From NCBI RefSeq assembly GCF_002909445.1, contig NZ_PPXC01000005.1, positions 282,569 through 346,568 on the forward strand: 64,000 bases of DNA, in the 5' to 3' direction. The translations under genes were made by a program, and so were the position numbers. The notes beneath the pieces are model-generated. The model was not told the origin of the DNA. It saw only the letters and a list, made by a program, of their open reading frames with translations, and ran no database searches. Positions 43,742 through 52,165 of this stretch are shown in pieces (the stretch's first letter is position 1; each line of letters begins with the position of its first letter). This DNA is from Arthrobacter glacialis (lineage in GTDB: Bacteria; Actinomycetota; Actinomycetes; Actinomycetales; Micrococcaceae).

Positions 43742-46700
43742 ATGAAGTTCACCGATAGGAAAAGCCGCTCCAAGAGCAGGCACGTGGCTGCTGCGGCAGG
43801 AGTGCTCGCAGCTGGACTCCTGACGTCCATGATGGGCCCTGCCTTCGCCCAGGAAGCCGCGCCGGCCACCGCAACATCTGAGGCCCCCAGCTACACAGAG
43901 CAGTTTTTGGCAAAGAGGGGCGACAATGCCATCAGTGCATCCCTTGCGCCCTTCTACCGGATTCCGGCCCTGGCCGACTTGGGTGACGGCGTCGTTCTGG
44001 CTTCCTACGACGGCCGCCCGAACGGCGGAGATTCGCCGGCACCAAACTCCATCATCCAGCGCCGCAGCACCGACGGCGGCAAGACCTGGGGTGCCCCCAC
44101 TTTCATTGCCCGCGGCCAGATCGGCTCGGGCGCAAACTTGCAGTACGGCTTCAGCGACCCCAGTTATGTTGTGGACAAGGAGACCGGAAATGTCTTTAAT
44201 TTCTTTGTCTACTCCAAGAATCAGGGGTTCTTTGGCAGCGTTCTGGGCACTGACGACAGTAACCGCAACGTCACCGGCACGGCACTGTCCGTGTCCACCG
44301 ACAAGGGCCTGACCTGGTCCACCGACCCGAGCAACATTCCCACGCTTCCCGCGCCGCAGAACTATGCACCGGGTTCCAAATACGCGAACTTTGACGGCCC
44401 CTTGGTCACCGATGTGGTCAAGCCCGTTGGTGTGACAGTTGGCGCCGTCAACAACGTGGGCGGCGTAGTGGGTCAATTCGCCTCTTCCGGTGAGGGCATC
44501 CAGCTCAAGTATGGCGTGCGCAAGGGGCGGTTGATTCAGCAGTTCGCCGGCCGTGTTCGCAACGCTGCAGGCACTGAAGTCATCCAGGCCTACAGTGTGT
44601 ACTCCGATGACCACGGCCAGACCTGGAAAAAGGGTGCCGACGTTGGCAGTGCCATGGATGAGAACAAGGTGGTGGAGCTCTCAAATGGCGATGTCATGCT
44701 CAACTCCCGTGACAACGCTGGCGGTGGCGGACGAAAGGTTGCCATCTCCAAGGACGGTGGCGAAACTTGGGGACCGGTAACCTACAACTCCGCCCTGAAG
44801 GATCCGCGTAACAACGCCTCAATTGCCCGCATGTACCCGAACGCCCCGCTCGGCTCGCAGCAAGCGAAGGTGCTGTTGTTCTCCAACGCGAATGCTAGTA
44901 CCCGTTCCAACGGCACCATCCGCTACTCCTGCGACGACGGCGCCACCTGGAGCGCCGGCAAGCAGTTCAAGTCCGGCTACATGGCCTATTCCACCGTGAC
45001 AGCCCTCAGCGACGGCACCTTCGGCTTGCTCTACGAAGGCGACAGTGAAAACATCGTCTTCGGCAAGTTCAACGCCGAGTGGCTCAACCCGTTCTGTGGT
45101 GCGCAGGTAACCGCCCCGGCCATGAGCGGTGCCAACGGTACAACTGTGCAAGCACAGATTTCCGTCAAGAACATTGGCGACACCGTCCTTGAGGGCAGCA
45201 CGGCTACGTTCGCCCCCCAGGCTGGTTGGGTGTTTGGTTCAGTTGCCGTACCCGCTGTTGCTGTTGGCCAGACGGCTCAGGTGACCGTTCCCGTGAGCAT
45301 TCCCAGCTACGCCAAGGCAGGCACCTTCAACCTCACTGCAAAAGTGTCGGTTGGCGAAGAATCAGCATTGGGCAGTGTTCCTGTCACCATCACCGGAGGC
45401 GCAAGCACTAACATCGTGGGCCTTGTTATAGAAGGTTCAGCAACTGACAATGCCCGCAACCTTGCAACCAATCCCTACGCCGTTGACAGCTTGGTTCCCT
45501 ACCAGTTTGTGGTGAACAGCCTCAGCAATGTCACAGCTGCTTCAGTGCCGGTGTCAGGTAACTTCACACCCTTTATTCCTGCGGATGGAGCCGGCAACTG
45601 CCGATTCTCTGCCGTGAATGTATGGGCCGGTTACACCTGTTCCACTCCCAAACACAAGGTAACCGCTGCTGAACTGGCGGATGGATTCTTTGTCCCATTG
45701 ACTACATGGCAGGTAACAGGCACGGGCGCAACAACTCAGAACTACACCATCAAGGGCGATGAAGTTAACCTTGTCGACCGCAAGCCGTCTGTTGCTGTGA
45801 CTGTTGCTCCTGGTGTTTTTGAGAACAAGGATGCCAGTGGTTTTGCCAGTGTGGGTGATGTTGTGAGCTTTGCTGTGACGGCAAGGAATGACGGAAACGT
45901 TGCCCTGACGGGTGTTTCCCTGTCTGGTGCCACGGGTGCTGCGGCTACCTTGGCTGTTGGTGCCAGCACTGTTGGGACGTTCAAGCACACTGTGACGGCT
46001 GCTGATGTGACTGCCAAGCAGGTTGCCGCTGTTTCTGTGGCTGGTGTTGCAAAGAACGGTGTCAAGGATGTTGCCAAGACGGGAACGGGTGTTGCGTTTG
46101 CTTTGACGCTGGCTCCGGAACCGACCGCTCCGGCGACGACCGCTCCTGCCACGACTGCTCCCGCTACGACGGCGCCTGCTACGACTGCTCCGGCCACCAC
46201 AGCCCCGGCTACGACTGCGCCTGCTACGACTGCGCCTGCTACGACGGCGCCTGCTACGACGGCGCCTGCTACGACTGCGCCTGCTACGACTGCGCCTGCT
46301 ACGACTGCGCCTGCTACGACGGCGCCTGCTACGACTGCGCCTGCTACGACTGCGCCTGCTACGACTGCGCCTGCTACGACGGCGCCTGCTACGACTGCGC
46401 CTGCTACGACTGCGCCTGCTACGACTGCGCCTGCTACGACGGCGCCTGCTACGACTGCGCCTGCTACGACTGCGCCTGCTACGACTGCGCCTGCTACGAC
46501 GGCGCCTGCTACGACTGCGCCTGCTACGACTGCGCCTGCTACGACTGCGCCTGCTACGACGGCGCCTGCTACGACTGCGCCTGCTACGACTGCGCCTGCT
46601 ACGACCGTTCCGGCAACGACTGCGCCGGCAACGACTGCGCCGTCCGGTTCATTGAGTGATGACACGGTTTCTGCCGGTGGTGAGTTGACGGTGAATGGAA

Positions 46701-47104
46701 AGAAATTCAAGCCGGGCTCCACGGCAACGTTCACGCTGCATTCGGATCCTGTGGTTCTGGGTACGGCTGTGGTGCGTGCTGACGGAACGGTTTCCCTCAC
46801 AGCCAAGCTGCCGGCAAATGTTCCTGCCGGTGCGCACACAGTGGTCATCTCAGGAACTGGCACCGGTGGCGAGGCTGCCGAAGTCAGCATTGCCGTGACC
46901 ATTGCTGCTGTTGATGGCGCCGCGACCTCCAGTGCCTCCGCTTCGCCAACCACTGCGTCATCAACCACTGCTGCCGCAGCGGCTGATGGTCTGGCAAACA
47001 CGGGCTTCGGCCTGCTGCCGCTGGGCATGGTTGGCGGCCTGCTGCTCCTGTTAGGCGGCGTGCTGGCCGTGCGCAAGATTTCCATCCGAGGTGCCCGCCA
47101 CTAG
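43742..47104 (+). CDS. Wall-anchored sialidase 3 (GH33) with long Thr/Pro stalk
   Basis: A 1120-aa exo-sialidase. Signal peptide (1 to about 39), GH33 propeller (about 45-450) with YRIPAL, Asp boxes (STDGGKTW, STDKGLTW, SDDHGQTW, SKDGGETW, SCDDGATW) and MAYSTV (Tyr), NEW3-like domain (about 455-560), shared module with TPKHKVTAAELADGFF, DUF11-like domain almost identical to that of sialidase 2, a 170-residue APATT repeat (796-965), the Ig/IPT cassette, LANTG (1084-1088), membrane helix and basic tail. It lacks the CBM32 of sialidase 2. ATG 43742 follows GAGAGGAATCG exactly as in sialidase 2; a 24-codon longer frame is rejected. Confidence 0.95.
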   Translation: MKFTDRKSRSKSRHVAAAAGVLAAGLLTSMMGPAFAQEAAPATATSEAPSYTEQFLAKRGDNAISASLAPFYRIPALADLGDGVVLASYDGRPNGGDSPAPNSIIQRRSTDGGKTWGAPTFIARGQIGSGANLQYGFSDPSYVVDKETGNVFNFFVYSKNQGFFGSVLGTDDSNRNVTGTALSVSTDKGLTWSTDPSNIPTLPAPQNYAPGSKYANFDGPLVTDVVKPVGVTVGAVNNVGGVVGQFASSGEGIQLKYGVRKGRLIQQFAGRVRNAAGTEVIQAYSVYSDDHGQTWKKGADVGSAMDENKVVELSNGDVMLNSRDNAGGGGRKVAISKDGGETWGPVTYNSALKDPRNNASIARMYPNAPLGSQQAKVLLFSNANASTRSNGTIRYSCDDGATWSAGKQFKSGYMAYSTVTALSDGTFGLLYEGDSENIVFGKFNAEWLNPFCGAQVTAPAMSGANGTTVQAQISVKNIGDTVLEGSTATFAPQAGWVFGSVAVPAVAVGQTAQVTVPVSIPSYAKAGTFNLTAKVSVGEESALGSVPVTITGGASTNIVGLVIEGSATDNARNLATNPYAVDSLVPYQFVVNSLSNVTAASVPVSGNFTPFIPADGAGNCRFSAVNVWAGYTCSTPKHKVTAAELADGFFVPLTTWQVTGTGATTQNYTIKGDEVNLVDRKPSVAVTVAPGVFENKDASGFASVGDVVSFAVTARNDGNVALTGVSLSGATGAAATLAVGASTVGTFKHTVTAADVTAKQVAAVSVAGVAKNGVKDVAKTGTGVAFALTLAPEPTAPATTAPATTAPATTAPATTAPATTAPATTAPATTAPATTAPATTAPATTAPATTAPATTAPATTAPATTAPATTAPATTAPATTAPATTAPATTAPATTAPATTAPATTAPATTAPATTAPATTAPATTAPATTAPATTAPATTAPATTAPATTAPATTVPATTAPATTAPSGSLSDDTVSAGGELTVNGKKFKPGSTATFTLHSDPVVLGTAVVRADGTVSLTAKLPANVPAGAHTVVISGTGTGGEAAEVSIAVTIAAVDGAATSSASASPTTASSTTAAAAADGLANTGFGLLPLGMVGGLLLLLGGVLAVRKISIRGARH
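46127..46636 (+). repeat. 15-bp x34 minisatellite with 60-bp higher-order unit
   Basis: Thirty-four 15-bp units encode (A/V)PATT. From 46261 a 60-bp unit made of four 15-mers repeats perfectly five times (to 46560) and for 44 bases of a sixth. Copy number is likely to vary between isolates and may be misassembled. Confidence 0.97.
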
Positions 47105-47129
47105 CAAGTAGCGGTCCCTTAAGCACAGG

Positions 47130-47170
47130 AAGCGGGGTTGTTGGTGCCACCGGCGCCAACAACCCCGCTT
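47130..47170 (+). terminator. Terminator after sialidase 3
   Basis: AAGCGGGGTTGTTGG (47130-47144) pairs with CCAACAACCCCGCTT (47156-47170), followed by CTTTTAT. Confidence 0.9.
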
Positions 47171-47233
47171 CTTTTATGGCCGGTAACGGCCATCCCTGTG
47201 ATAGCCGTGGCCAAGGAATTGCCCACATTTCGA

Positions 47234-47239
47234 TAGGAT
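47234..47239 (+). promoter_or_regulatory. Leaderless -10 box of the second SGNH gene
   Basis: TAGGAT, six bases, ATG 47246. AGGA inside it could also act as a weak ribosome site for a longer transcript. Confidence 0.55.
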
Positions 47240-47245
47240 TCAGAC

Positions 47246-48238
47246 ATGGTTTCAGTTGCTGCGCAGTGGTCGGGAATGTTCCGCATCGAGGTTTCCGAGG
47301 ATGGTGAGCAACGATTTCTGCGACTGGATACCACTGGTTTCCTGCCACCCTTTACGGATTTGTTGGCCAACCGTGCTGCCATGGCGGCTGGCGTCCGAGC
47401 TGGCTGGCGCACTAGCGGCGGCACCCTGAACATTGCTGGCCAGGGCTCGCCGGACTGCGCCCCGTACGACATTCTGATCAACGGCCAGCGCAGCCACCGT
47501 TTGCCGGCCGTGGGCCCGCATAGCCACACTGTTGTCCTGGACGGCCTGGAACCTAACTCACTTATCCAGCTGTGGCTGCCGCACTATGGCGACTTCACTC
47601 TGGCGCACGCTGTGTTCGACGGCGACAACGTCGCCGCTGCCAGCGACGCCGGTCCACGTTGGCTCACCTATGGCAGTTCCATCACGCACTGCCAGCAGGC
47701 TGACGGCCCCACCCAAAGCTGGCCGGCCCTGGTTGCGCGTGAGAATGGCTGGCAGCTGGTCAATATGGGATTGGCAGGGGAATGCCAGCTGGACCCGGTG
47801 GCTGCCAACACCATTGCCCAAACCCCTGTTGACCTGATCTCCCTGTGCGTGGGCATCAACAGCTACAACGCAGCAACGTACTCCGAGCGGACGTACGCAG
47901 TTACCTTGCAGGGTTTCCTCAGCACTGTTCGCCGCGCGCATCCGCACGTGCCCATAGTTGTCATCACAGCCGTGCTGTCCTTGCCACGCGAAGACAAGCC
48001 CAACGCTGTTGGCTGGACCTTGCGCGACTACCGGGCGGCCACAGCCCAGGTGGTCAAGGCTCTCCGGAACAAGGGGGACAGTAAACTGCACCTCATCGAC
48101 GGCGCCACCGTCCTGACCGAACAAGAGGCCATGAACAGGCTTCCCGACACCCTTCACCCTGACACCGCCGGATACGCCATCATGGCGAAACGCTTGGCAC
48201 CGCAGCTGGCCGCCGCCCTCCTCTCGAGCGCCTCGTGA
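47246..48238 (+). CDS. SGNH/GDSL hydrolase without signal peptide
   Basis: A 330-aa esterase. An N-terminal beta-sandwich-like part (about 1-130) precedes an SGNH domain: LTYGSSIT (nucleophile Ser in block I), NMGLAGECQLDP (block II), CVGINSYN (block III, GxN) and DTLHPDTAGY (Asp-His block V). No signal peptide, so it is probably cytosolic, unlike the ricin/SGNH protein at 27244. Its place after three sialidases suggests carbohydrate or sialate O-acetyl ester hydrolysis; this is inference. Its stop TGA (48236-48238) is within the outer arm of the long hairpin 48230-48298. Confidence 0.85.
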   Translation: MVSVAAQWSGMFRIEVSEDGEQRFLRLDTTGFLPPFTDLLANRAAMAAGVRAGWRTSGGTLNIAGQGSPDCAPYDILINGQRSHRLPAVGPHSHTVVLDGLEPNSLIQLWLPHYGDFTLAHAVFDGDNVAAASDAGPRWLTYGSSITHCQQADGPTQSWPALVARENGWQLVNMGLAGECQLDPVAANTIAQTPVDLISLCVGINSYNAATYSERTYAVTLQGFLSTVRRAHPHVPIVVITAVLSLPREDKPNAVGWTLRDYRAATAQVVKALRNKGDSKLHLIDGATVLTEQEAMNRLPDTLHPDTAGYAIMAKRLAPQLAAALLSSAS

Positions 48239-48298
48239 ACGGGCAGTAGTTGTTGATGTTTGCCTCAAACATCAACAACTACTGCCCGTTCACGAGGC
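48230..48298. repeat. Long perfect hairpin, copy 2, holding both stop codons
   Basis: 33-base arms (48230-48262 and 48266-48298) with a CCT loop are perfectly complementary. The core equals that at 29857-29915. The plus-strand SGNH stop TGA (48236-48238) and the minus-strand E2 stop TAG (48281-48279) both lie inside. Confidence 0.95.
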
Positions 48299-49622
48299 CT
48301 AGATCTGCCTCAAAGGAGGCAGCAGCCAAGCGGCCGGTCACAGTTTGCAGGAACCGACCCGCGTCGGCACCATCAACCAAACGGTGGTCGTAGGTCAAGC
48401 AGAGATACATCATGTGTCGGATGGCCAGCAGGTCATCACCATCCGGGCCGGTGACCACCATGGGGCGTTTGACGATGGAGCCGACACCCAAAATTCCAAC
48501 CTGGGGCTGGTTGATGATGGGCGTGTCAAAGAGTGCACCCACCGAACCAATGTTGGTGATCGAGAACGTGCCACCGTTGAGTTCCTCGGCCTTGATGGAG
48601 CCGTCCCGGGTGCGGGCAGCCACATCGGCAATGCCGGCGGCCAGACCGGCCAGGTTCAATGAACCCGCATCACGCACCACCGGAACCATCAGGCCCTTCG
48701 GCGCGTCCACGGCAAAGGCAAGGTGCTCAGCGTCGTGATAGGTGATGGTGCCGGCAGCCTCATCGAAGGCTGCGTTGAGCATGGGATGCACCTTCAGTGC
48801 CTCGGCAACAGCCTGGGCAATGAACGGCAGGTACGTTAACTTCACGCCATGAACTGCCGCAAATTGTGCCTTGGCCTTCTCCCGCAACCGGACAATGCCC
48901 GTCACGTCCACCTCGTGCACCTGAGTGAGCTGCGTTGACGTGTTCAGGGATTCGCGCATGCGCGAAGCAATCACGGCACGGATCCGCGGCGCCTTCACCA
49001 CAGTTCCACGCAAGCCAGTTGTTGCGGCGATGACGGCAGGCGCTGCCGCAGCCCTGACGTCGTCGCCGCGAACGCGTCCGCCAATGCCAGTTCCCGCCAC
49101 AGATGCCAAGTCGACCTTGAGCTCGCGTGCCAGCTTGCGCACCAGGGGCGTGAAGTAACGTCCCGCCACCTGCGTCGCGACCGGCGGTGCCTTGGTCTCG
49201 ACAGGCTCGACAACCGGCGGAGCCGGGGTTTCCGTAGGCGACGTCAGTCCCCTGTCCCTCCCAGAACTCGCAAGCTCGTTCTGGGCCCCTCGGGACAGTG
49301 GGCCCCTGGCCGAGGCCGTCCGCGGCCGATTGGCCGGAAAGTCGCCGAGGGAATCCCGGTCTGCCGGCGGCTCGACGGCCGCCGTTTCAGCCGCAATGAC
49401 CGCCAGAACCGCGCCAATGTCAGCGATGTGGTCCTCCGGCACCAGGATGCTGGCAAGGATGCCAGCAAACGGGGACGGGATTTCAGTGTCCACCTTGTCT
49501 GTGGACACCTCTACCAGTGGTTCATCGATGGAGACGCGCTCGCCCACGGCTTTCAACCACCGGATGACAGTGCCTTCGGTGACGCTTTCACCCAAGGCCG
49601 GAAGCAGCACGGACTCAGACAA
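48279..49622 (-). CDS. 2-oxo acid dehydrogenase E2 acyltransferase (orphan)
   Basis: Dihydrolipoamide acyltransferase, 447 aa. Lipoyl domain (1-76, Lys in [13 protein letters not shown]), a linker of about 75 residues, peripheral subunit-binding domain (about 158-195; [23 protein letters not shown]), and catalytic domain with [16 protein letters not shown]. The complex type (pyruvate, 2-oxoglutarate or branched-chain) is not set, and no E1 or E3 gene is adjacent. TTG 49622 overlaps the allB stop by 8 bases, making it the last gene of the glyoxylate operon. The linker is partly encoded by intergenic-type repeats (49194-49314), and the C-terminal LGLVNGQ-stop by the hairpin 48230-48298. Confidence 0.88.
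   Translation of the reverse strand: MSESVLLPALGESVTEGTVIRWLKAVGERVSIDEPLVEVSTDKVDTEIPSPFAGILASILVPEDHIADIGAVLAVIAAETAAVEPPADRDSLGDFPANRPRTASARGPLSRGAQNELASSGRDRGLTSPTETPAPPVVEPVETKAPPVATQVAGRYFTPLVRKLARELKVDLASVAGTGIGGRVRGDDVRAAAAPAVIAATTGLRGTVVKAPRIRAVIASRMRESLNTSTQLTQVHEVDVTGIVRLREKAKAQFAAVHGVKLTYLPFIAQAVAEALKVHPMLNAAFDEAAGTITYHDAEHLAFAVDAPKGLMVPVVRDAGSLNLAGLAAGIADVAARTRDGSIKAEELNGGTFSITNIGSVGALFDTPIINQPQVGILGVGSIVKRPMVVTGPDGDDLLAIRHMMYLCLTYDHRLVDGADAGRFLQTVTGRLAAASFEADLGLVNGQ
49194..49314. repeat. Palindromic repeat elements inside the E2 linker
   Basis: GGTCTCGACAGGCTCGACAACC (49194-49215) is a palindromic sequence widespread between actinobacterial genes. Minus-strand GAGGGGCCCAGAAC-GAGCTTGCGA-GTTCTGGGAGGG (about 49293-49257) has the layout of the intergenic repeat at 6695-6805: GGGGCCC, stem, GAGC..GA loop, stem, GGGAGGG. 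GGGCCCCTGGCCGAGG lies at 49300-49315. All are in frame in the E2 gene. Confidence 0.6.
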
Positions 49623-51006
49623 GGCTCTCCCGTTCCACTGTGATCTCGCCGCGGCGCAACAATTTGCCGGTGGGTGTCACGAAGTCAACTTCCTGCCCGC
49701 GCAGGAAGGTGCGTCGAACCACGCCGGAGAGGGCACGCCCGTCGTAAGGGGTAATCGGGTTCTTGTGCTTGAGCTTGGAGACGTCAACCACGAACGCGTC
49801 GTCAGCGGCAAAGACAGCAAAGTCGGCATCGTAGCCCGGAGCCAGCTTGCCCTTCTTGTGCAGGCCAACCAACTCTGCCGGGGCCGTGGACATCCATTTG
49901 ATGACCTGTTCCAGGGCGATGCCGCGGTGGCGTGCCTCGGACCAGATCAGCGACAAACCAAGTTGCAGCGAGGACACGCCGCCCCATGCCACGGCAAAGT
50001 CGCCGTTTTCCAGGTCTTTCAAGTCCAAGGTGCTGGGGGAGTGGTCGGTGACGATGCAATCAATGGTGCCGTCCTGCAGGCCCTCCCACAGCAGCTCCCG
50101 GTTGGAAGCCTCACGGATGGGAGGGCAGCACTTGTAAGCGGTGCCGCCGTTGGGAATCTCTTCCGCCATGAGGGTCAGGTAGTGCGGGCAAGTCTCAACA
50201 GTCAGCCTGACGCCGTCACGGCGTGCGCTGGCAATCATGGGCAGGGCGTCGGATGAGCTCAGGTGCAGGATGTGCGCCCGGGCCCCAGTCCAGCGGGCCC
50301 GTTCAATAACCTCTGCAATGGCCAAGTTCTCCGCGCCGCGGGGGCGGGATGCCAAGAACTTGTCATAGTGGTCGCCTTCGGCGGTGGGCGCCCTGTCGAT
50401 GGCCCGTGAATCCTCGGCGTGAACAATCATGATGGAGTCGAAGGACTTCAACTCAGCCATGTCCACTTCCATCTCATCCGCGTCGAGGGGCGGGAACTCG
50501 TCCACACCCGAGTGCAGCAGGAAGCACTTGAAGCCGAACACGCCGTCGTCGTGCAGGGGGCGCAGATCCGCCTTGTTGCCGGGGATGGCCCCACCCCAGA
50601 ATCCAACGTCCACAAACGCCTGGTCCAGCGCGACGCTGCGCTTCAACTCCAGGGCTGCAACATTGGTGGTGGCCGGAATGCTGTTCAGGGGCATGTCGAT
50701 GACGGTTGTCACGCCACCGGCGGCAGCGGCACGGGTGGCGGAGGCAAACCCCTCCCAATCCGTGCGGCCGGGTTCGTTGATGTGCACGTGGCTGTCAACA
50801 AGTCCCGGAATCAGGGTTTCATCATCTGCCAGTTCAATGACTTCAAGGCCCTGGAGATTGTTGCCGAAGGGCTCCAAGGCGATGACGACGCCGTCGCGGA
50901 CACCCACTTCACGCGGCACAATGCCGGCCGTGGTGAGCACGCGCTGGCCGCGAAAAACGAGGTCATAGACGGCGCCGTGCGTGGTGTTATCTTCGGTGCT
51001 AGACAT
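49615..51006 (-). CDS. allB: Allantoinase
   Basis: Zinc amidohydrolase, 463 aa, converting allantoin to allantoate, the entry to ureide nitrogen use. Metal ligands are visible: [16 protein letters not shown] (two His), [10 protein letters not shown] (carboxylated Lys), VHAED and HILHLSS (His) and VTDHSPST (Asp). ATG 51006 is preceded by AGGAG; it overlaps the glycerate kinase stop by 8 bases. Dihydropyrimidinase/hydantoinase are the alternatives, but [14 protein letters not shown] and the gene set favour allantoinase. Confidence 0.93.
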   Translation of the reverse strand: MSSTEDNTTHGAVYDLVFRGQRVLTTAGIVPREVGVRDGVVIALEPFGNNLQGLEVIELADDETLIPGLVDSHVHINEPGRTDWEGFASATRAAAAGGVTTVIDMPLNSIPATTNVAALELKRSVALDQAFVDVGFWGGAIPGNKADLRPLHDDGVFGFKCFLLHSGVDEFPPLDADEMEVDMAELKSFDSIMIVHAEDSRAIDRAPTAEGDHYDKFLASRPRGAENLAIAEVIERARWTGARAHILHLSSSDALPMIASARRDGVRLTVETCPHYLTLMAEEIPNGGTAYKCCPPIREASNRELLWEGLQDGTIDCIVTDHSPSTLDLKDLENGDFAVAWGGVSSLQLGLSLIWSEARHRGIALEQVIKWMSTAPAELVGLHKKGKLAPGYDADFAVFAADDAFVVDVSKLKHKNPITPYDGRALSGVVRRTFLRGQEVDFVTPTGKLLRRGEITVERESLV

Positions 51007-52156
51007 AAGAATTCTCCTGTTCGTGGCCGGTGCGGGCCAGTTCTGCGCCAATCAGCGCACCAATCTGGGTAAGTAGACTGCCAGCGTTGTTCATGCAAAG
51101 ACTGGTGTCGGGTTCAATATCGGTTAGAGCGTGTGTGTGGGCAAAACCGGCGCTTTGAAGAGTCTCAGTGTCCAAGGTGGTGCGTCCGCAGACGGCAACT
51201 ACGGGAACTCCGGCTGCGCGGGCTGCGGATCCCACACCCATGGGAGCCTTGCCGAAGAGGCTCTGCTCGTCGAGGCTGCCTTCGCCGGTGATGACCAGGT
51301 CGGCGCCGTGGAGCCTGTCCGCCAAGCCTGTCAGGCCAAGGACAACGTCAATGCCGGAACGGCGTTTGGCGTTCAAAACGGCCAATGCCGCGTAGCCGGT
51401 GCCACCGGCCGCGCCGGCGCCCGGGGCGTCGATGGCATCCACGGCGGCGGTGCCCAGGGCATTGGCCATGATTCGGAAATACCGTTCCAAGGCGTTTTCC
51501 AGCTGCACCACGTGTTCCGGGGTTGCACCCTTCTGGGGCCCAAAAATGGCTGCCGCGCCTTCCGGACCCAGAAGTGGGTTGTCCACATCGCTGGCGAGGG
51601 TGAAGGCGACCCCACCCAGACGCTTGTCCAAGCCCGTGACATCGATGTTTGTCACGGCGGAGAGGGCCCCGCCGCCGGGCAGCAAATGCCGCCCGGCAGC
51701 GTTCTTGAACGTAACACCCAGGGCTGCGAGCATTCCTGCCCCGCCGTCGGTGGAGGCGCTGCCGCCCACGCCAAGCACAATGTCTGTGCAGCCGTGGTCC
51801 AGGGCGGCACTGACCAGTTGGCCCGTGCCGAAGGTGGAGGCGGCCAACGGTGACAGCCGGCCAGCTGGCAGCACTGCCAGCCCGGAGGCCGACGCCATCT
51901 CAATCACTGCAACATTGCCACGAATGGCGAAGTCTGCTTCCACAGCCTGGCCCGTGGGGCCTTGAACCGTTGCGCTGACCCGGGTAAATCCTGCGGCGAC
52001 GACGGCGTCAATGGTTCCCTCGCCGCCGTCGGCCACTGGCATCAGCTCAATGTCCAAGCCTTGGTGGGCGGACCGCAAGCCAGCTGCCAGGAATTGGGCA
52101 ACCTCGGGAGCCGACAAGGACCCTTTGAACTTGTCAGGGGCGAGGATGACTCGCAT
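50999..52156 (-). CDS. glxK: Glycerate 2-kinase
   Basis: GarK/GlxK-type kinase, 385 aa, phosphorylating glycerate formed by tartronate semialdehyde reductase. Family blocks: MRVILAPDKFKGSLSAPEVA, MPVADGGEGTIDAV, VLGVGGSASTDGGAGMLAALG and TGEGSLDEQSLFGKAPMGV. Lies 10 bases after gcl and overlaps allB, so it is central in the glyoxylate-to-glycerate operon. Confidence 0.95.
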   Translation of the reverse strand: MRVILAPDKFKGSLSAPEVAQFLAAGLRSAHQGLDIELMPVADGGEGTIDAVVAAGFTRVSATVQGPTGQAVEADFAIRGNVAVIEMASASGLAVLPAGRLSPLAASTFGTGQLVSAALDHGCTDIVLGVGGSASTDGGAGMLAALGVTFKNAAGRHLLPGGGALSAVTNIDVTGLDKRLGGVAFTLASDVDNPLLGPEGAAAIFGPQKGATPEHVVQLENALERYFRIMANALGTAAVDAIDAPGAGAAGGTGYAALAVLNAKRRSGIDVVLGLTGLADRLHGADLVITGEGSLDEQSLFGKAPMGVGSAARAAGVPVVAVCGRTTLDTETLQSAGFAHTHALTDIEPDTSLCMNNAGSLLTQIGALIGAELARTGHEQENSYV

Positions 52157-52165
52157 GAGTCCGTC

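Noticed and set aside
46127-46636. Possible CRISPR array
   Set aside because: Units are contiguous 15-mers without spacers, in frame inside a gene; no cas genes.
45742-47085. Antisense 447-codon frame of (V/A)GA repeats in sialidase 3
   Set aside because: Translation of the minisatellite complement; no ribosome site or promoter.
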